Shown here: piece by piece, positions 1 to 8,430 of the stretch
How the letters are laid out: every line of letters begins with the position of its first letter
Numbering within the stretch: the stretch's first letter is position 1
Source: Brevibacillus sp042683565
GTDB taxonomy: Bacteria > Bacillota > Bacilli > Brevibacillales > Brevibacillaceae
Direction of reading: 5' to 3'
NCBI RefSeq assembly: GCF_042683565.1
Contig: NZ_JBHUJW010000043.1
Location: forward strand, 62,001-126,000
Length of the DNA stretch: 64,000 nt
Translations under genes and position numbers: made by a program
The notes under the pieces: generated by a model
The model's input: only the letters and a program-made list of their open reading frames with translations
Databases searched by the model: none
What the model was told of the DNA's origin: nothing

Positions 1-102
1 CATGTCGATATAGCGGGTAAACTTTGCCTTCACGTCTTCAATGTCTGCTTTTGCAACTGTCGATCCTTCTACGAAATAGATGTAGGCCGATTGAAGTTTC
101 AC
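1..102 (-). CDS. N-terminal part of an unrecognised protein (cut by window start)
   Basis: Thirty-four codons are visible, reading leftwards from a GTG at 102 and running off the window edge. The GTG is preceded by an AGGAGTGAG ribosome-binding site at good distance, and a promoter (TTGTCA, 17 bp, TAAACT) lies just upstream, so a real gene begins here. The visible residues begin MKLQSAYIYFVEGS and show no motif I can name. It is divergent from the MarR-type regulator at 287. The family cannot be judged from so short a fragment. Confidence 0.6.
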   Translation of the reverse strand, partial: MKLQSAYIYFVEGSTVAKADIEDVKAKFTRYIDM

Positions 103-140
103 GATTGCACTCACTCCTAGTACCGAGTATATCTGCGTTT

Positions 141-169
141 AGTTTAGCATTGCTTCCACTCTTTGACAA
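141..169 (-). promoter_or_regulatory. SigA-type promoter of the leftward gene
   Basis: On the minus strand there is TTGTCA (complement of 164-169), a 17-bp spacer and TAAACT (complement of 141-146). It faces the GTG start at 102. Confidence 0.5.
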
Positions 170-286
170 CGCAACAATTCTTGGCCGAAAACAATTGCGC
201 GTCTTTTCTGAAAAGTGTAAAATATAATTATTATTCATATCGCAGATACATGAAAGATCAACGAATTACATGGAGGAATAGACCCT

Positions 287-811
287 ATGCAAGAGGTCTC
301 GATCAGAAACGTATTTGAAGCGCTAAATACGATGCGCGCCATCGACGTGGTGAACAAGGAAGACTGGGAGCGGGCAGCGAAGGAAGCCGAGTTGGATTCC
401 TCCGTTCAATTAAACATTCTCTGGATCATTTATTGCTACGAAGGAGTGCGGGTCACACAAATTGCCGACTGGACCTTCTGGCACCCTTCCTCAATCGTCA
501 TTCATATCAAGAAGTTGATGGAAAAAGGGATGGTAACCATCGAAAAGTCGGAGTTGGACGGACGTGTCGTGCATGTCTATCCGACGCAAAAAGGCAAAGA
601 AGTCATTGAAGCGAGCCGTCGAAGTGTACCATCTATTTTTCGATTGACGTATGCATTGGAGAGAATGGAGGAACGCTACAGTACAGCGGTAGTGGAATTG
701 TTCTTTGAATGCCTTTCCTTTGTCGCGCAGTCGCTGCACGGGGCAGAGAAGGTACGCTGGATTCAGGAGGGCGAAGATCGGGTGCCGAATTCCCGGCATT
801 TGATTAGTTAA
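287..811 (+). CDS. MarR-family transcriptional regulator, ScoC/Hpr-like
   Basis: A 174-residue winged-helix protein of the MarR type. The segment around residues 40-105 has the expected order: a helix with NILWIIY, a recognition helix in WHPSSIVIHIKKLMEKG, then a wing with KSELDGRVVHVYPT. ILWI(A/I)Y and the overall layout recall Hpr/ScoC of B. subtilis, which represses proteases and sporulation genes, but this protein lacks the long C-terminal tail of ScoC (about 203 residues). The ATG is chosen because GGAGGAAT lies about 8 nt upstream. A TATAAT at 223-228 is a likely -10 box; its -35 is poor. The target genes cannot be told from this window. Confidence 0.75.
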   Translation: MQEVSIRNVFEALNTMRAIDVVNKEDWERAAKEAELDSSVQLNILWIIYCYEGVRVTQIADWTFWHPSSIVIHIKKLMEKGMVTIEKSELDGRVVHVYPTQKGKEVIEASRRSVPSIFRLTYALERMEERYSTAVVELFFECLSFVAQSLHGAEKVRWIQEGEDRVPNSRHLIS

Positions 812-917
812 GCCGCAAATGTAGCAAACAGGTAGGTTTTCGCGTATACTGGTAAGTACTCCGAATATTTATGCAAAACGCATTCGGAGCCAACTTGCAG
901 ATGAGGAGGGATTGCTT

Positions 918-1217
918 ATGGTGCACTACGACCACTTGTACGAGGAGACCGAGAACGCCAACGTGCGGTTTCTGGGGTTTGTCTCGGAAGGAACTCGCTA
1001 CGACTTCGGGATTGTGTTTACGCACAAGTTTTACGGCAAGCCATTGGTGATCTGTATGCAGACGGGGCAATCGACCCTTCTCAGTTCAGAGGATGCAGTC
1101 AATCCGGATTATCTGCAGCGGATATTCAGACTGAAATCCGAAAGCGAAGCGGAAGCCCTCGCCCATTTTTTTCAAGACCATTTGCCAACGATTCCATTTG
1201 AAGAAAATCAGTATTAG
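918..1217 (+). CDS. Small conserved protein, DUF3055-like
   Basis: A 99-residue acidic, soluble protein of unknown function. I recall the pattern of an acidic start, then RFLGFVSEGTRYDFGIVFT and a ligand-like GKPLVICMQTGQS segment, from the DUF3055 family of Bacillales; this is recognition by eye, not a search. The ATG at 918 is preferred over the in-frame TTG at 912 because GAGGAGGG at 903-910 is 7 nt away from it. A strong terminator follows at once, so the gene is the end of its transcription unit. Confidence 0.65.
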   Translation: MVHYDHLYEETENANVRFLGFVSEGTRYDFGIVFTHKFYGKPLVICMQTGQSTLLSSEDAVNPDYLQRIFRLKSESEAEALAHFFQDHLPTIPFEENQY

Positions 1218-1220
1218 CAG

Positions 1221-1251
1221 ACGAGCAGAAGATTTCTTCTGCTCGTTTTTT
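1221..1251 (+). terminator. Rho-independent terminator
   Basis: An 11-bp perfect stem (ACGAGCAGAAG paired with its complement) around an ATTT loop is followed by a run of T. It ends the gene at 918-1217. Confidence 0.9.
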
Positions 1252-1336
1252 ATCATGAAAATGGGATAGGGAGATTGCCAGACCTGCGCCCTTTGGGTAT
1301 GATCGTTTGGCACAACCAATGGAGGAGGAACGAGCA

Positions 1337-2122
1337 ATGAGCTATCAATGGCCCGCACCCGAGCCCAAAGGGGCGGTCGTGCTGGTTCATGGCACGGGGG
1401 AACATTACGGACGTTACGAGCATGTCGCAGCTTTTTTGAACGAACGAGGCTGGAGCGTGTTCACCGGAGATTTGCCAGGGTGGGGCAGATCCCCGGGCAG
1501 GAGGGGGCATATCGATTCCTTTGACCAATACATAGAAGCGGTACATGGATGGATGGCGGAGGCGAGGGCGGCATGCGGCGCTGCGCAGCCGCTCTACTTG
1601 CTCGGGCACAGTCTGGGCGGGCTGATTGCTGTGCGGTATGTGCAGTCGGCAGGAAGCGCCGGGCTGACTGGCCTCATCCTGACTTCTCCGTGCCTGGCTT
1701 TGAAGCTGGAGGTTCCCCGCTGGAAGGCGAGGCTCGCCCGCTTGCTGGACAGCGCTTGGCCGACGCTGGCGATGCCAAATGGCATAACGGCGGATATGGT
1801 GTCGCGGGACGAGGCGGTCCAGGCCGCCTATCGCACCGATCCGCTCAATTACGGGAAAGTGAGTGTGAGATGGTTCCAGGAACTGCAGCGGGCGATGGAG
1901 GCTGCCTGGCAGGAGCGGGCGGCGATCCCGCTTCCTGTACTCATCCAGCAGGCGGGAGATGATTCGCTGATCCAGGCAGATGCGGTGGAGCGTTTTGCGG
2001 CAAGCCTTCCCATGGCTGAATTCCACCGGTGGCACGGGTTGCGCCACGAAGTGCTGAACGAGCCGGAAAAGGAGCAGGTCATGCAGCAGATGGAGAGGTG
2101 GATGAAGCGAACTGCTTTTTGA
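1337..2122 (+). CDS. Alpha/beta hydrolase, lysophospholipase / monoglyceride-lipase type
   Basis: A 261-residue cytoplasmic alpha/beta hydrolase. Near the N-terminus the oxyanion-loop motif VLVHGTGEHYGRY (about residues 15-27) is typical of the Hydrolase_4 / monoacylglycerol lipase group, and the nucleophile elbow GHSLGG gives Ser92. The acid and histidine fit QQAGDDSLI and HGLRHEVLNE near the C-terminus. The ATG at 1337 is chosen over the in-frame ATG at 1307 because GGAGGAGG at 1321-1328 is 8 nt upstream. The likely substrate is a mono- or lysoacyl lipid, but this is inferred from the family only. Confidence 0.85.
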   Translation: MSYQWPAPEPKGAVVLVHGTGEHYGRYEHVAAFLNERGWSVFTGDLPGWGRSPGRRGHIDSFDQYIEAVHGWMAEARAACGAAQPLYLLGHSLGGLIAVRYVQSAGSAGLTGLILTSPCLALKLEVPRWKARLARLLDSAWPTLAMPNGITADMVSRDEAVQAAYRTDPLNYGKVSVRWFQELQRAMEAAWQERAAIPLPVLIQQAGDDSLIQADAVERFAASLPMAEFHRWHGLRHEVLNEPEKEQVMQQMERWMKRTAF

Positions 2123-2165
2123 ATGTGACATACTAATTAATCAAAAAATGTACTATGTAGCCGTA

Positions 2166-2195
2166 TTGACTCCCAATGGTGTGGCATATTAATAT
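2166..2195 (+). promoter_or_regulatory. SigA promoter with CcpN-like operator, driving the SR1-type RNA
   Basis: TTGACT at 2166-2171 and TAATAT at 2190-2195 are separated by 18 bp. Between them, TGTGGCATATT at 2180-2190 matches ten of eleven positions of the CcpN operator consensus as I remember it (TRTGHYATAYW). CcpN represses sr1 in B. subtilis during growth on glucose, so the position over the core promoter fits repression. Confidence 0.55.
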
Positions 2196-2281
2196 GTATA
2201 TACCATCACATTTCTGATGAATTGACCACACCATCATCACACATTGCTCGTACAGCAGTGTGATCACGGAGGGGAACATAT

Positions 2282-2407
2282 ATGGGAACAATTGTATGTC
2301 AATCGTGCGGGACGATTATCGAACACTTTGAATCCAATCAGGTGAAAACGCTTTACGCAGTTTGCAACTGCGAGTGCCAGCACACGGAAAAACAGGAAAG
2401 AGAATAG
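2282..2407 (+). CDS. sr1P: SR1P, GapA-binding small peptide
   Basis: A 41-residue peptide beginning MGTIVCQSCG with a second cysteine cluster, CNCEC, near the end. Start, spacing of the cysteine pairs and length match the SR1P peptide of B. subtilis (39 residues), which binds glyceraldehyde-3-phosphate dehydrogenase GapA and promotes its interaction with RNase J1. The ribosome-binding site GGAGGGGAA lies 5 nt upstream of the ATG. It sits inside the SR1-like RNA. It is too short for usual gene callers and is easily missed. Confidence 0.85.
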   Translation: MGTIVCQSCGTIIEHFESNQVKTLYAVCNCECQHTEKQERE

Positions 2408-2417
2408 TTTACCTGCG

Positions 2418-2448
2418 ACAGGCCTGCTTTGCAAGGCCTGTTTTTTTT
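2418..2448 (+). terminator. Rho-independent terminator of the SR1-like RNA
   Basis: ACAGGCCT at 2418-2425 pairs with AGGCCTGT at 2434-2441, followed by eight T. Confidence 0.92.
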
Positions 2449-2515
2449 GACAACCTTCTCAACATAGGGGATAATAGGAAAGAGTGAAAATTGTTGCAAG
2501 AGGAGGAATTGTCTC

Positions 2516-4660
2516 ATGAAGCGTAAACCCTTACAGGGTTGCTTGGCCGCGGCATTGCTGGTCACTTCCCTGTGGAGCGCGACACCGGCATTTGCATACA
2601 GCCTCGGCGAAGAAATAAAGATAGACGCGAACCAACCTGAAATTGCCAAAACAGGTTACGACATTTCCGAAGATTATGCCGTGTGGATGGTTGAAGGGGA
2701 AAAGACCATCACCCTTTATGATCTGGATGACAACTCGGAACGGAAAATCGGGAGTACGACTTCTGTAAAGACAAACCCCAAGGTAGACGGCAACTACGTC
2801 GTCTGGATTGATTCCCGCGATGGCGGCTCCGATGTGTACATGTACGATATTGCCAAGAAAAAAGAGTCGCGGTTGTCGAGCGGTTCAGCCAAGGTAACGA
2901 GCCTGGAGATCCGGGGAAAAAATGTCGTGTGGGACGACAAGAGCAATGGCGGCTCGGACATCTACCTCTGCGACATTACGACAGGCGAAGTCGAGGCAAT
3001 CACGACAAGCGGCAAAGCAAGTAACCCGACTTTGGACGATACATACATTGCATGGCAAGACAGCCGCAACGGCGATTCGGACATCTACACCTACAATCTC
3101 AAGACCAAAACCGAAAAAGCGGCTGTGACGGCTCACGGAGATCAAATCAAACCGTCCATCTCCGACGACTACATCGTCTTTGAAGATCATAGCGGCGAGT
3201 ACAGCCAGATTGGCCTTCACACCATCAGCAAAGACAAGACGACCAAACTGACTGACGATGCAAGCGATAAGGAAATGCCGCACATTTTCAATACGACCTA
3301 TGTGTTCATCGATGACGGCAGTGTTGCGTACGGCGGCGTCAACAAAAGCACCACTAAAGAAGCAGACAGCTTCATTTACGACAAGCTGGCACCGCGCGTC
3401 TACGATGATTACATTCTGTATGCCAAAATGGACAATAATAAAAAGCTTCGCCTGAATCTGTACGACATGCACGACAAAGAAATGGTGCCAATCGGCTCGG
3501 TGTCGGGAGAGCCAAGCCAGCCGGCCGGCCATGACCGCTATGTGGTTTACATTTCGGAAGGAAACAAGACCGATTCCGTCATTTTGCATGATGTCGAAAA
3601 CGGCACCAGCAAAGCGATTACCAAAACAGATGCATCTCCTTCCCGTCCGCTGGTCAGCAACCATTACGTGGTCTGGTACGACAACGACGAGGACGCTCTC
3701 TTTTCGTACGACATCAAAAAGGGAGTAACAAAGCAGGTGACCAACGAGGACGATGACGAGATAGCCGATGAAGATCTGTACGAGCTGGACGGCGACAACC
3801 TCCTGTGGGTGAATGCAGGCAGCAAAGCGGATCTGGTCGTGACGAATCTGGCTACGGGCAAGAGCACCGATATCACGACGTTGAAAAAAGAGCCGCTCAG
3901 CATTGATATTCACGGCAACTACGTCTCATGGGTGCTGGAGCAAAGCTCGAAAAAGGCAAGCGTGTTCCTGTACGACATGGACGAAGAGGACGAGATGGAA
4001 ATCCGCAAGAACGTGCAAGTGGAACAAGCGAAGCTCGGCGACGATTTCGTGGTGTGGAGCGAATATACAAACACGACGAAACCGACCTGGGATTTGTTCT
4101 ATTACGACATTGATCGCGGCAAGACCAGTTCCTTGCTGCGCTACACGGATCGTGACCAGATCAAGCCGCAAGTATCGCGCAACATGGTGTTGTTCCAGGA
4201 CAACCGCCTCTCCCCGAACGCCAAAGATTTCTACTACGAGCTGTACGATGTCAAGGATGGCTCCTACAGCGATTACTACTGGGACGATGACGCGGAGGTA
4301 GAAGATGCACGCATCGGCGGCAACCGCATCGTCTGGATCGACAACCGCGATGATACGCCGTATGTATACACGATGGCGATCGCACAGCCGCAGGACGACG
4401 ATGATTCGACTCCAGATCCTGATCCGCAGCCGGAACCGGGTGAGTACAAAGAGTATTCCTTGCTCGATGTCGTACAGGACGGTACGTTCAATGAGAAAAT
4501 CAGCGAAGCAGGTTACGATAATTTCGTGTTCGTCTTCTTCGGAAACACGAGCAAAGAAGTGACCATGACGCTCAATGAAGTATTTGACGATATGGACCGG
4601 TTCGCGGATTTGTTCCTCTCTTCTGACGTAGACGAGATGTATATCCGCATTTACAAATAA
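2516..4660 (+). CDS. Large secreted beta-propeller (TolB/WD-like repeat) protein
   Basis: A 714-residue exported protein. Residues 1-27 form a signal peptide (two Lys/Arg, hydrophobic core, cleavage after AFA). The body is a tandem array of repeats with the pattern YVVWxDxRNGxSDIYxYD, about 45 residues apart; I count fourteen, enough for two seven-bladed propellers. An acidic Asp/Pro-rich linker at about residues 628-645 leads to a separate C-terminal domain of about 70 residues that I do not recognise. The protein is strongly acidic. No catalytic motif is visible, so binding to a wall polymer, protein or metal is as likely as enzyme activity. It is monocistronic, between two terminators. Confidence 0.8.
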   Translation: MKRKPLQGCLAAALLVTSLWSATPAFAYSLGEEIKIDANQPEIAKTGYDISEDYAVWMVEGEKTITLYDLDDNSERKIGSTTSVKTNPKVDGNYVVWIDSRDGGSDVYMYDIAKKKESRLSSGSAKVTSLEIRGKNVVWDDKSNGGSDIYLCDITTGEVEAITTSGKASNPTLDDTYIAWQDSRNGDSDIYTYNLKTKTEKAAVTAHGDQIKPSISDDYIVFEDHSGEYSQIGLHTISKDKTTKLTDDASDKEMPHIFNTTYVFIDDGSVAYGGVNKSTTKEADSFIYDKLAPRVYDDYILYAKMDNNKKLRLNLYDMHDKEMVPIGSVSGEPSQPAGHDRYVVYISEGNKTDSVILHDVENGTSKAITKTDASPSRPLVSNHYVVWYDNDEDALFSYDIKKGVTKQVTNEDDDEIADEDLYELDGDNLLWVNAGSKADLVVTNLATGKSTDITTLKKEPLSIDIHGNYVSWVLEQSSKKASVFLYDMDEEDEMEIRKNVQVEQAKLGDDFVVWSEYTNTTKPTWDLFYYDIDRGKTSSLLRYTDRDQIKPQVSRNMVLFQDNRLSPNAKDFYYELYDVKDGSYSDYYWDDDAEVEDARIGGNRIVWIDNRDDTPYVYTMAIAQPQDDDDSTPDPDPQPEPGEYKEYSLLDVVQDGTFNEKISEAGYDNFVFVFFGNTSKEVTMTLNEVFDDMDRFADLFLSSDVDEMYIRIYK

Positions 4661-4664
4661 CATC

Positions 4665-4707
4665 AACAGGCAGTAAGGGCACATGGCTCCTTGCTGCCTG
4701 TTTTTTT
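4665..4707 (+). terminator. Rho-independent terminator
   Basis: A 14-bp stem (AACAGGCAGTAAGG with one G-U pair) around a 10-nt loop, then seven T. It ends the propeller gene. Confidence 0.92.
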
Positions 4708-4782
4708 GGAGGGAAAGCTGTATGCAAATGACCTTCTGCAAGCGGTTGTTCCAGCTATCTGTTCTTTGTGCGCCGTGCACAA

Positions 4783-4815
4783 AAAAAGCTGCTGCCGCAG
4801 GGGCAACAGCTTTTT
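4783..4815 (-). terminator. Terminator of speA (near-symmetrical)
   Basis: AAAAAGCTG(C)TGCC and GGGCAACAGCTTTTT form a stem flanked by A on one side and T on the other, so it can work in both directions. It lies just beyond the stop codon of the leftward speA. Confidence 0.85.
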
Positions 4816-4842
4816 GGTGAATGGGCATGTCCTCGTACGTTC

Positions 4843-6315
4843 TCACCCGGAAATAGCCGTCTGGCGCTTGATGACCTTGATCGTCTTGAGCGTTTCGTCC
4901 TCTGGCCCCTGAACGGGGAGACCGACGCGGATGTTCTCTTGAATGTACGCGATATTTTCTTCCGTAATCACTTCTCCAGGCAGGAAGATCGGAATGCCTG
5001 GCGGGTAAACCATGATGAACTCCGTGATGACTCTGCCCGCCGCTTCAGCGAGCGGTACGGTCTCCGTCTCCGCGTAGAACGCTTCGCGCGGAGTCGTCGA
5101 CAAGACCGGGATGTTCGGCAGGGAGATCGTAGGCTTCTCTTCCGCCTGGACGTGGGCAAACTCCACGGACAAATCCCGCAAGGCGTTGACCAGCGTCTGG
5201 ATGGACTCTTCCGTATCGCCGGCGGTGACGAAGCAGAGGACATTGTAAAGATCGCTCATTTCCACTTCGATGTTGTATTTGTCGCGCAGCCAGTTTTCCA
5301 CTTCCCAGCCCGTAATGCCCAGGTCGCGCACGTGAATGAGCAGTTTGGTCGGGTCCATGGCATAGGTGGCCGGTTTTCCGAGAATTTCCCGTCCTACGCA
5401 GTAAATGCGCGGAATATCGTTAATCATATCTCTCGCCTTATCAGCCAGCTTCATCGCTCGTTCGGCCAGCAAATGGCCGTTGAGCGCCAGGTGCTGCCGT
5501 GCCATGTCGAGCGAGGCGAGCAAAATATAGGAGGTGGAAGTCGTCGTCAGCATGCTCATGACCGTTTTGACCCGGTCTACGTCGACGAGCCCTTCCCGCA
5601 CATTCAGGATGGAAGTCTGCGTCAGCGAACCGCCGAGCTTGTGCACGCTGGTGGCGGCCATATCGGCGCCTGCCTGCATGGCGGAAATCGGCAGGTCCTC
5701 ATGGAAGTGAATGTGCACGCCATGCGCTTCGTCCACCAGCACCGGGATTTCATAATTATGCGCTGTCCGCACGATCTCGCGCAAATCGCCCGCGATCCCG
5801 AAGTAGGTTGGATTGATTACCAGGAGAGCGGCTGCATCGGGATGGGCCTCCAGCGCTTTTTGTACGGCTTTCACGGTGATTCCGTGGGAGATGCCCAGCC
5901 GTTCGTCCATCGCCGGGTGAATAAAAATCGGCACTGCGCCTGCAAAAATAATCGCTGACATGACGGATTTATGCACGTTCCGCGGCACGATAATTTTGTC
6001 TCCAGGGCTGCAGGTAGCCATGATCATCGCCATGATGGCGCCGCTTGTCCCCTGCACGGAAAAAAAGGTATGGTCAGCGCCGAACGCCTCGGCTGCCAGT
6101 TCTTGTGCTTCCTTGATCATTGCCTTCGGATGATGCAGGTCATCCAGCGGTGCAATATTGATGAGGTCTATCGAGAGAGCGTTCTCCCCGATGAACTCGC
6201 GAAATGCCGGATGCATGCCCATACCTTTTTTATGGCCCGGAATGTGAAATTGAATCGGGTTCCGGTTGGCGTGCTCCAACAACCCGCTGAACAAAGGAGT
6301 TTTCATTTGCCTCAC
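4843..6315 (-). CDS. speA: Arginine (Orn/Lys/Arg-type) decarboxylase
   Basis: A 490-residue PLP-dependent decarboxylase of the fold-I Orn/Lys/Arg group, matching SpeA/YaaO of B. subtilis in length. The N-terminus has the characteristic FHIPGHKKG and the stretch ending in DLHHPKA; the PLP lysine is Lys226 in SVHKLGG, with the Asp and His of VDEAHG upstream. It would convert arginine to agmatine as the first step of polyamine synthesis; lysine is an alternative substrate. The GTG at 6315 has AAGTGAGG 8 nt upstream, whereas an ATG three codons later has only 3 nt of spacing. speD for the later SAM-decarboxylase step lies 5 kb away; speE and speB are not in the window. Confidence 0.92.
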   Translation of the reverse strand: MRQMKTPLFSGLLEHANRNPIQFHIPGHKKGMGMHPAFREFIGENALSIDLINIAPLDDLHHPKAMIKEAQELAAEAFGADHTFFSVQGTSGAIMAMIMATCSPGDKIIVPRNVHKSVMSAIIFAGAVPIFIHPAMDERLGISHGITVKAVQKALEAHPDAAALLVINPTYFGIAGDLREIVRTAHNYEIPVLVDEAHGVHIHFHEDLPISAMQAGADMAATSVHKLGGSLTQTSILNVREGLVDVDRVKTVMSMLTTTSTSYILLASLDMARQHLALNGHLLAERAMKLADKARDMINDIPRIYCVGREILGKPATYAMDPTKLLIHVRDLGITGWEVENWLRDKYNIEVEMSDLYNVLCFVTAGDTEESIQTLVNALRDLSVEFAHVQAEEKPTISLPNIPVLSTTPREAFYAETETVPLAEAAGRVITEFIMVYPPGIPIFLPGEVITEENIAYIQENIRVGLPVQGPEDETLKTIKVIKRQTAISG

Positions 6316-6479
6316 TACGATCGCCTCACTTTACAAATAAAAAATAAAAGGGAAAAAACAAACAAATTGAGTATAGCAAAATAGGGGGGGAAAGCAAGCG
6401 AATTTTTATTCATAATCCCGGCAGACGGCAGGAGATTGGCCGCTATTACGAGAAGTTTAACGTCAAATGGGGTGATGAG

Positions 6480-7460
6480 ATGAAAACGAGAGTAACGGAA
6501 TTGCTACAGATTGACTATCCGGTCGTGCAAGGGGGATTGGCCTACTTGGCATACGCCGAACTGGCTGCAGCGGTGTCTAACGCTGGCGGGTTGGGGCAAA
6601 TCACGGCCATGTCCCTGCCGTCCCCCGAGGCGCTGCGCGAAGAAATTCGCAAAGTGCGACTGCTCACTGATCGGCCGTTCGGTGTCAATTTTGCCATCGG
6701 GCAGTACAACCAGTCGTACCTTCCTTACGTCGATGTCGCTGTCGAGGAAGGAGTCAAGGTCGTTTCGGTTACGGGCGGCAACCCTGAACCGCTTATTCGG
6801 CGGCTCGACGGGCACGACATCAAAAAGCTGGTGCTGGTGGCGTCTGTACGTCAGGCGCAAAAGGCGGAGTCCATCGGTGCAGACGCGGTCATGGCGGTCG
6901 GCCAGGAAGGCGGCGGGCATCTGGGCAGAGATGACATCGGCACGTTCGTCCTGATTCCGCGCGTTGTCGACTCGGTGAGCATTCCTGTTTTGGCCAGCGG
7001 CGGCATCGGCGACGGTCGCGGCATTTTGGCTGCGCTGGCGCTTGGCGCAGATGGCGTTGAGCTGGGTACCCGGTTCATCGCGACAGAGGAGTGTGTCCAT
7101 GCCCACGCGTCTTACAAGGAAGCGCTGCTCAAAGGGACGGAGCACGACACAGCCGTCATCAAAAGAACGTTGGGCGCACCGGCACGGGTCGTGCGTACGC
7201 CAGGCTCCGATCGCATTCTGGAGATGGAAAAGGAAGGCGCCGGATACGAGCAGTTGAAACCATGGATTAGCGGCGAGAACAACCGCGCCTTTATTTATGA
7301 AGGAAATGCGCAGCAGGGCTTCGGCTGGGCAGGGCAGGTTATTGGTCTGATAAAGGATGTGCCTACTGTTCAGGACCTGTTCACGCGCATGTTCACAGAA
7401 TTGGATGACACACTGGAACGGCTTCAGGGCTTCCGGGGAAAGAGGCCTCATCAGCAGTAG
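6480..7460 (+). CDS. Nitronate monooxygenase / FabK-like flavoprotein
   Basis: A 326-residue TIM-barrel FMN protein of the nitronate monooxygenase family. The N-terminal VVQGGLAYLAYAELAAAVSNAGGLG is the usual opening of these proteins, followed by GVNF, the catalytic-region QEGGGHLG and the phosphate-binding SGGIGDGRG. The family oxidises alkyl nitronates such as propionate 3-nitronate; the closely related FabK reduces enoyl-ACP. No fatty-acid genes lie nearby, so nitronate monooxygenase is preferred. The ATG follows GGGGTGATGAG. It stands alone, divergent from speA and convergent with the YktB-like gene. Confidence 0.8.
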   Translation: MKTRVTELLQIDYPVVQGGLAYLAYAELAAAVSNAGGLGQITAMSLPSPEALREEIRKVRLLTDRPFGVNFAIGQYNQSYLPYVDVAVEEGVKVVSVTGGNPEPLIRRLDGHDIKKLVLVASVRQAQKAESIGADAVMAVGQEGGGHLGRDDIGTFVLIPRVVDSVSIPVLASGGIGDGRGILAALALGADGVELGTRFIATEECVHAHASYKEALLKGTEHDTAVIKRTLGAPARVVRTPGSDRILEMEKEGAGYEQLKPWISGENNRAFIYEGNAQQGFGWAGQVIGLIKDVPTVQDLFTRMFTELDDTLERLQGFRGKRPHQQ

Positions 7461-7485
7461 TGTTCCCGCGGGTGATCCAAAAAAC

Positions 7486-7532
7486 AAAAGAACAGGCATA
7501 CGCTTTTCAAAAGAAAGCGGACCTGTTCTTTT
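7486..7532. terminator. Bidirectional terminator between convergent genes
   Basis: AAAAGAACAGG at 7486-7496 pairs with CCTGTTCTTTT at 7522-7532, with a CGCTTT/AAAGCG stem inside. It can serve both flanking genes. Confidence 0.85.
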
Positions 7533-7568
7533 GCATATATAACTTACACAAACGTATCGGGAGGCGGT

Positions 7569-8213
7569 TTATGCACCACAATGACTGATCTGATACAACC
7601 TGGTCAAGACAGAAAAGGTCTCGTCCAGGCGTGAGAGCAGAGCGTCTTTGTCAGCCAGCACAGGGTCGTGACGATCAATGGTAATTCCGCAGAGCAATTC
7701 CGCTTTTTTGACCTGTCCCAGACGCAGTATCAGCTTTTCCACACCGTCTTTGCCAAGTTCCTTTTGCGGCGTGCTATCCGGCTGCGTATGATCCGGAGAC
7801 CAGCGGAAATCATCAGGCACGAAGGCGAGAATGTCATTGAGGTTTTGGAGCAGCGCGCGGCTGATCTGTTCCTTGGCAGGAGCTTCGTAGATGACCGCGT
7901 ACCAGACAAACAGATGGGTACCCCACAAGCCGATTTGAAAGTGCGGGTGTTTTTTGTATCCGCGTTTGTCAGCCGTCCAAGCGACCCATGTATCAGCAGG
8001 GGGATTCACCGTTCTCCGCGCATGCTTCGCAACGTGAAAAAACATCTCCGACCCCGATGCGACAGACAGGCCAGGGGCAAAATGCTGACCGAGCGCTTCC
8101 AGTTTTGGCCGGATGCGACCCTTGATCGCTTCCATGCGCTGATCGAGGCCCTCAATGGCAAAAACATCGAAATCTTCTTGCAGAAATCCGGTAAATGACG
8201 TAGATATTGCCAC
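7569..8213 (-). CDS. yktB: YktB family protein (UPF0637 / DUF1054)
   Basis: A 214-residue soluble protein. The segments DFDVFAIEGLDQRMEAIKGRI near the start and HVAKHARRTVNPP followed by KRGYKKHPHFQIGLW match YktB of B. subtilis, whose function is unknown. The start codon is GTG, with GAGGTG 5 nt upstream. It is a single-gene unit with the shared terminator behind it. Its role is not inferable from the neighbours. Confidence 0.88.
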   Translation of the reverse strand: MAISTSFTGFLQEDFDVFAIEGLDQRMEAIKGRIRPKLEALGQHFAPGLSVASGSEMFFHVAKHARRTVNPPADTWVAWTADKRGYKKHPHFQIGLWGTHLFVWYAVIYEAPAKEQISRALLQNLNDILAFVPDDFRWSPDHTQPDSTPQKELGKDGVEKLILRLGQVKKAELLCGITIDRHDPVLADKDALLSRLDETFSVLTRLYQISHCGA

Positions 8214-8430
8214 AAAAACACCTCTTTACAAAACATCATCGCACCTCAAGAAAAGGGCGAACGTCCCTGTCAAGGGAGCTTGGAATCCTCCATATGATAT
8301 CATACCACGCAGGAAAAAAATACATGCCGGGATATGAATAGCAAAACCGTCGCCTGAATAATATGATATACCACTCACTCCCTTGCAGCAAAAATGTTGT
8401 CTGAGTATTCTGTTAACAGGAGGGGCCACG

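Larger units (their letters stand above)
2202..2448 (+). ncRNA. sr1: SR1-like dual-function small RNA
   Basis: The predicted transcript of about 247 nt begins just after the TAATAT box and ends at a strong terminator; B. subtilis SR1 is about 205 nt. It has the same build as SR1: a structured leader, a small open reading frame starting about 80 nt in, and a terminator close behind. In the leader, ATCACAC at 2236-2242 pairs with GTGTGAT at 2258-2264, with TGCT/AGCA stacked inside, just before the ribosome-binding site. SR1 base-pairs with ahrC mRNA in B. subtilis; whether this RNA does so cannot be read from the window. Start and end are inferred. Confidence 0.7.

Noticed and set aside
24..227. 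67-codon frame at the window start
   Set aside because: It overlaps the start and promoter of the leftward gene and has no binding site.
2885..3913. 342-codon frame antisense to the propeller protein
   Set aside because: It mirrors the Asp- and Tyr-rich repeats as Val-Ile-rich text; no start signal.
4768..5958. 396-codon frame antisense to speA
   Set aside because: speA is unmistakable on the other strand; this frame begins inside a terminator hairpin.
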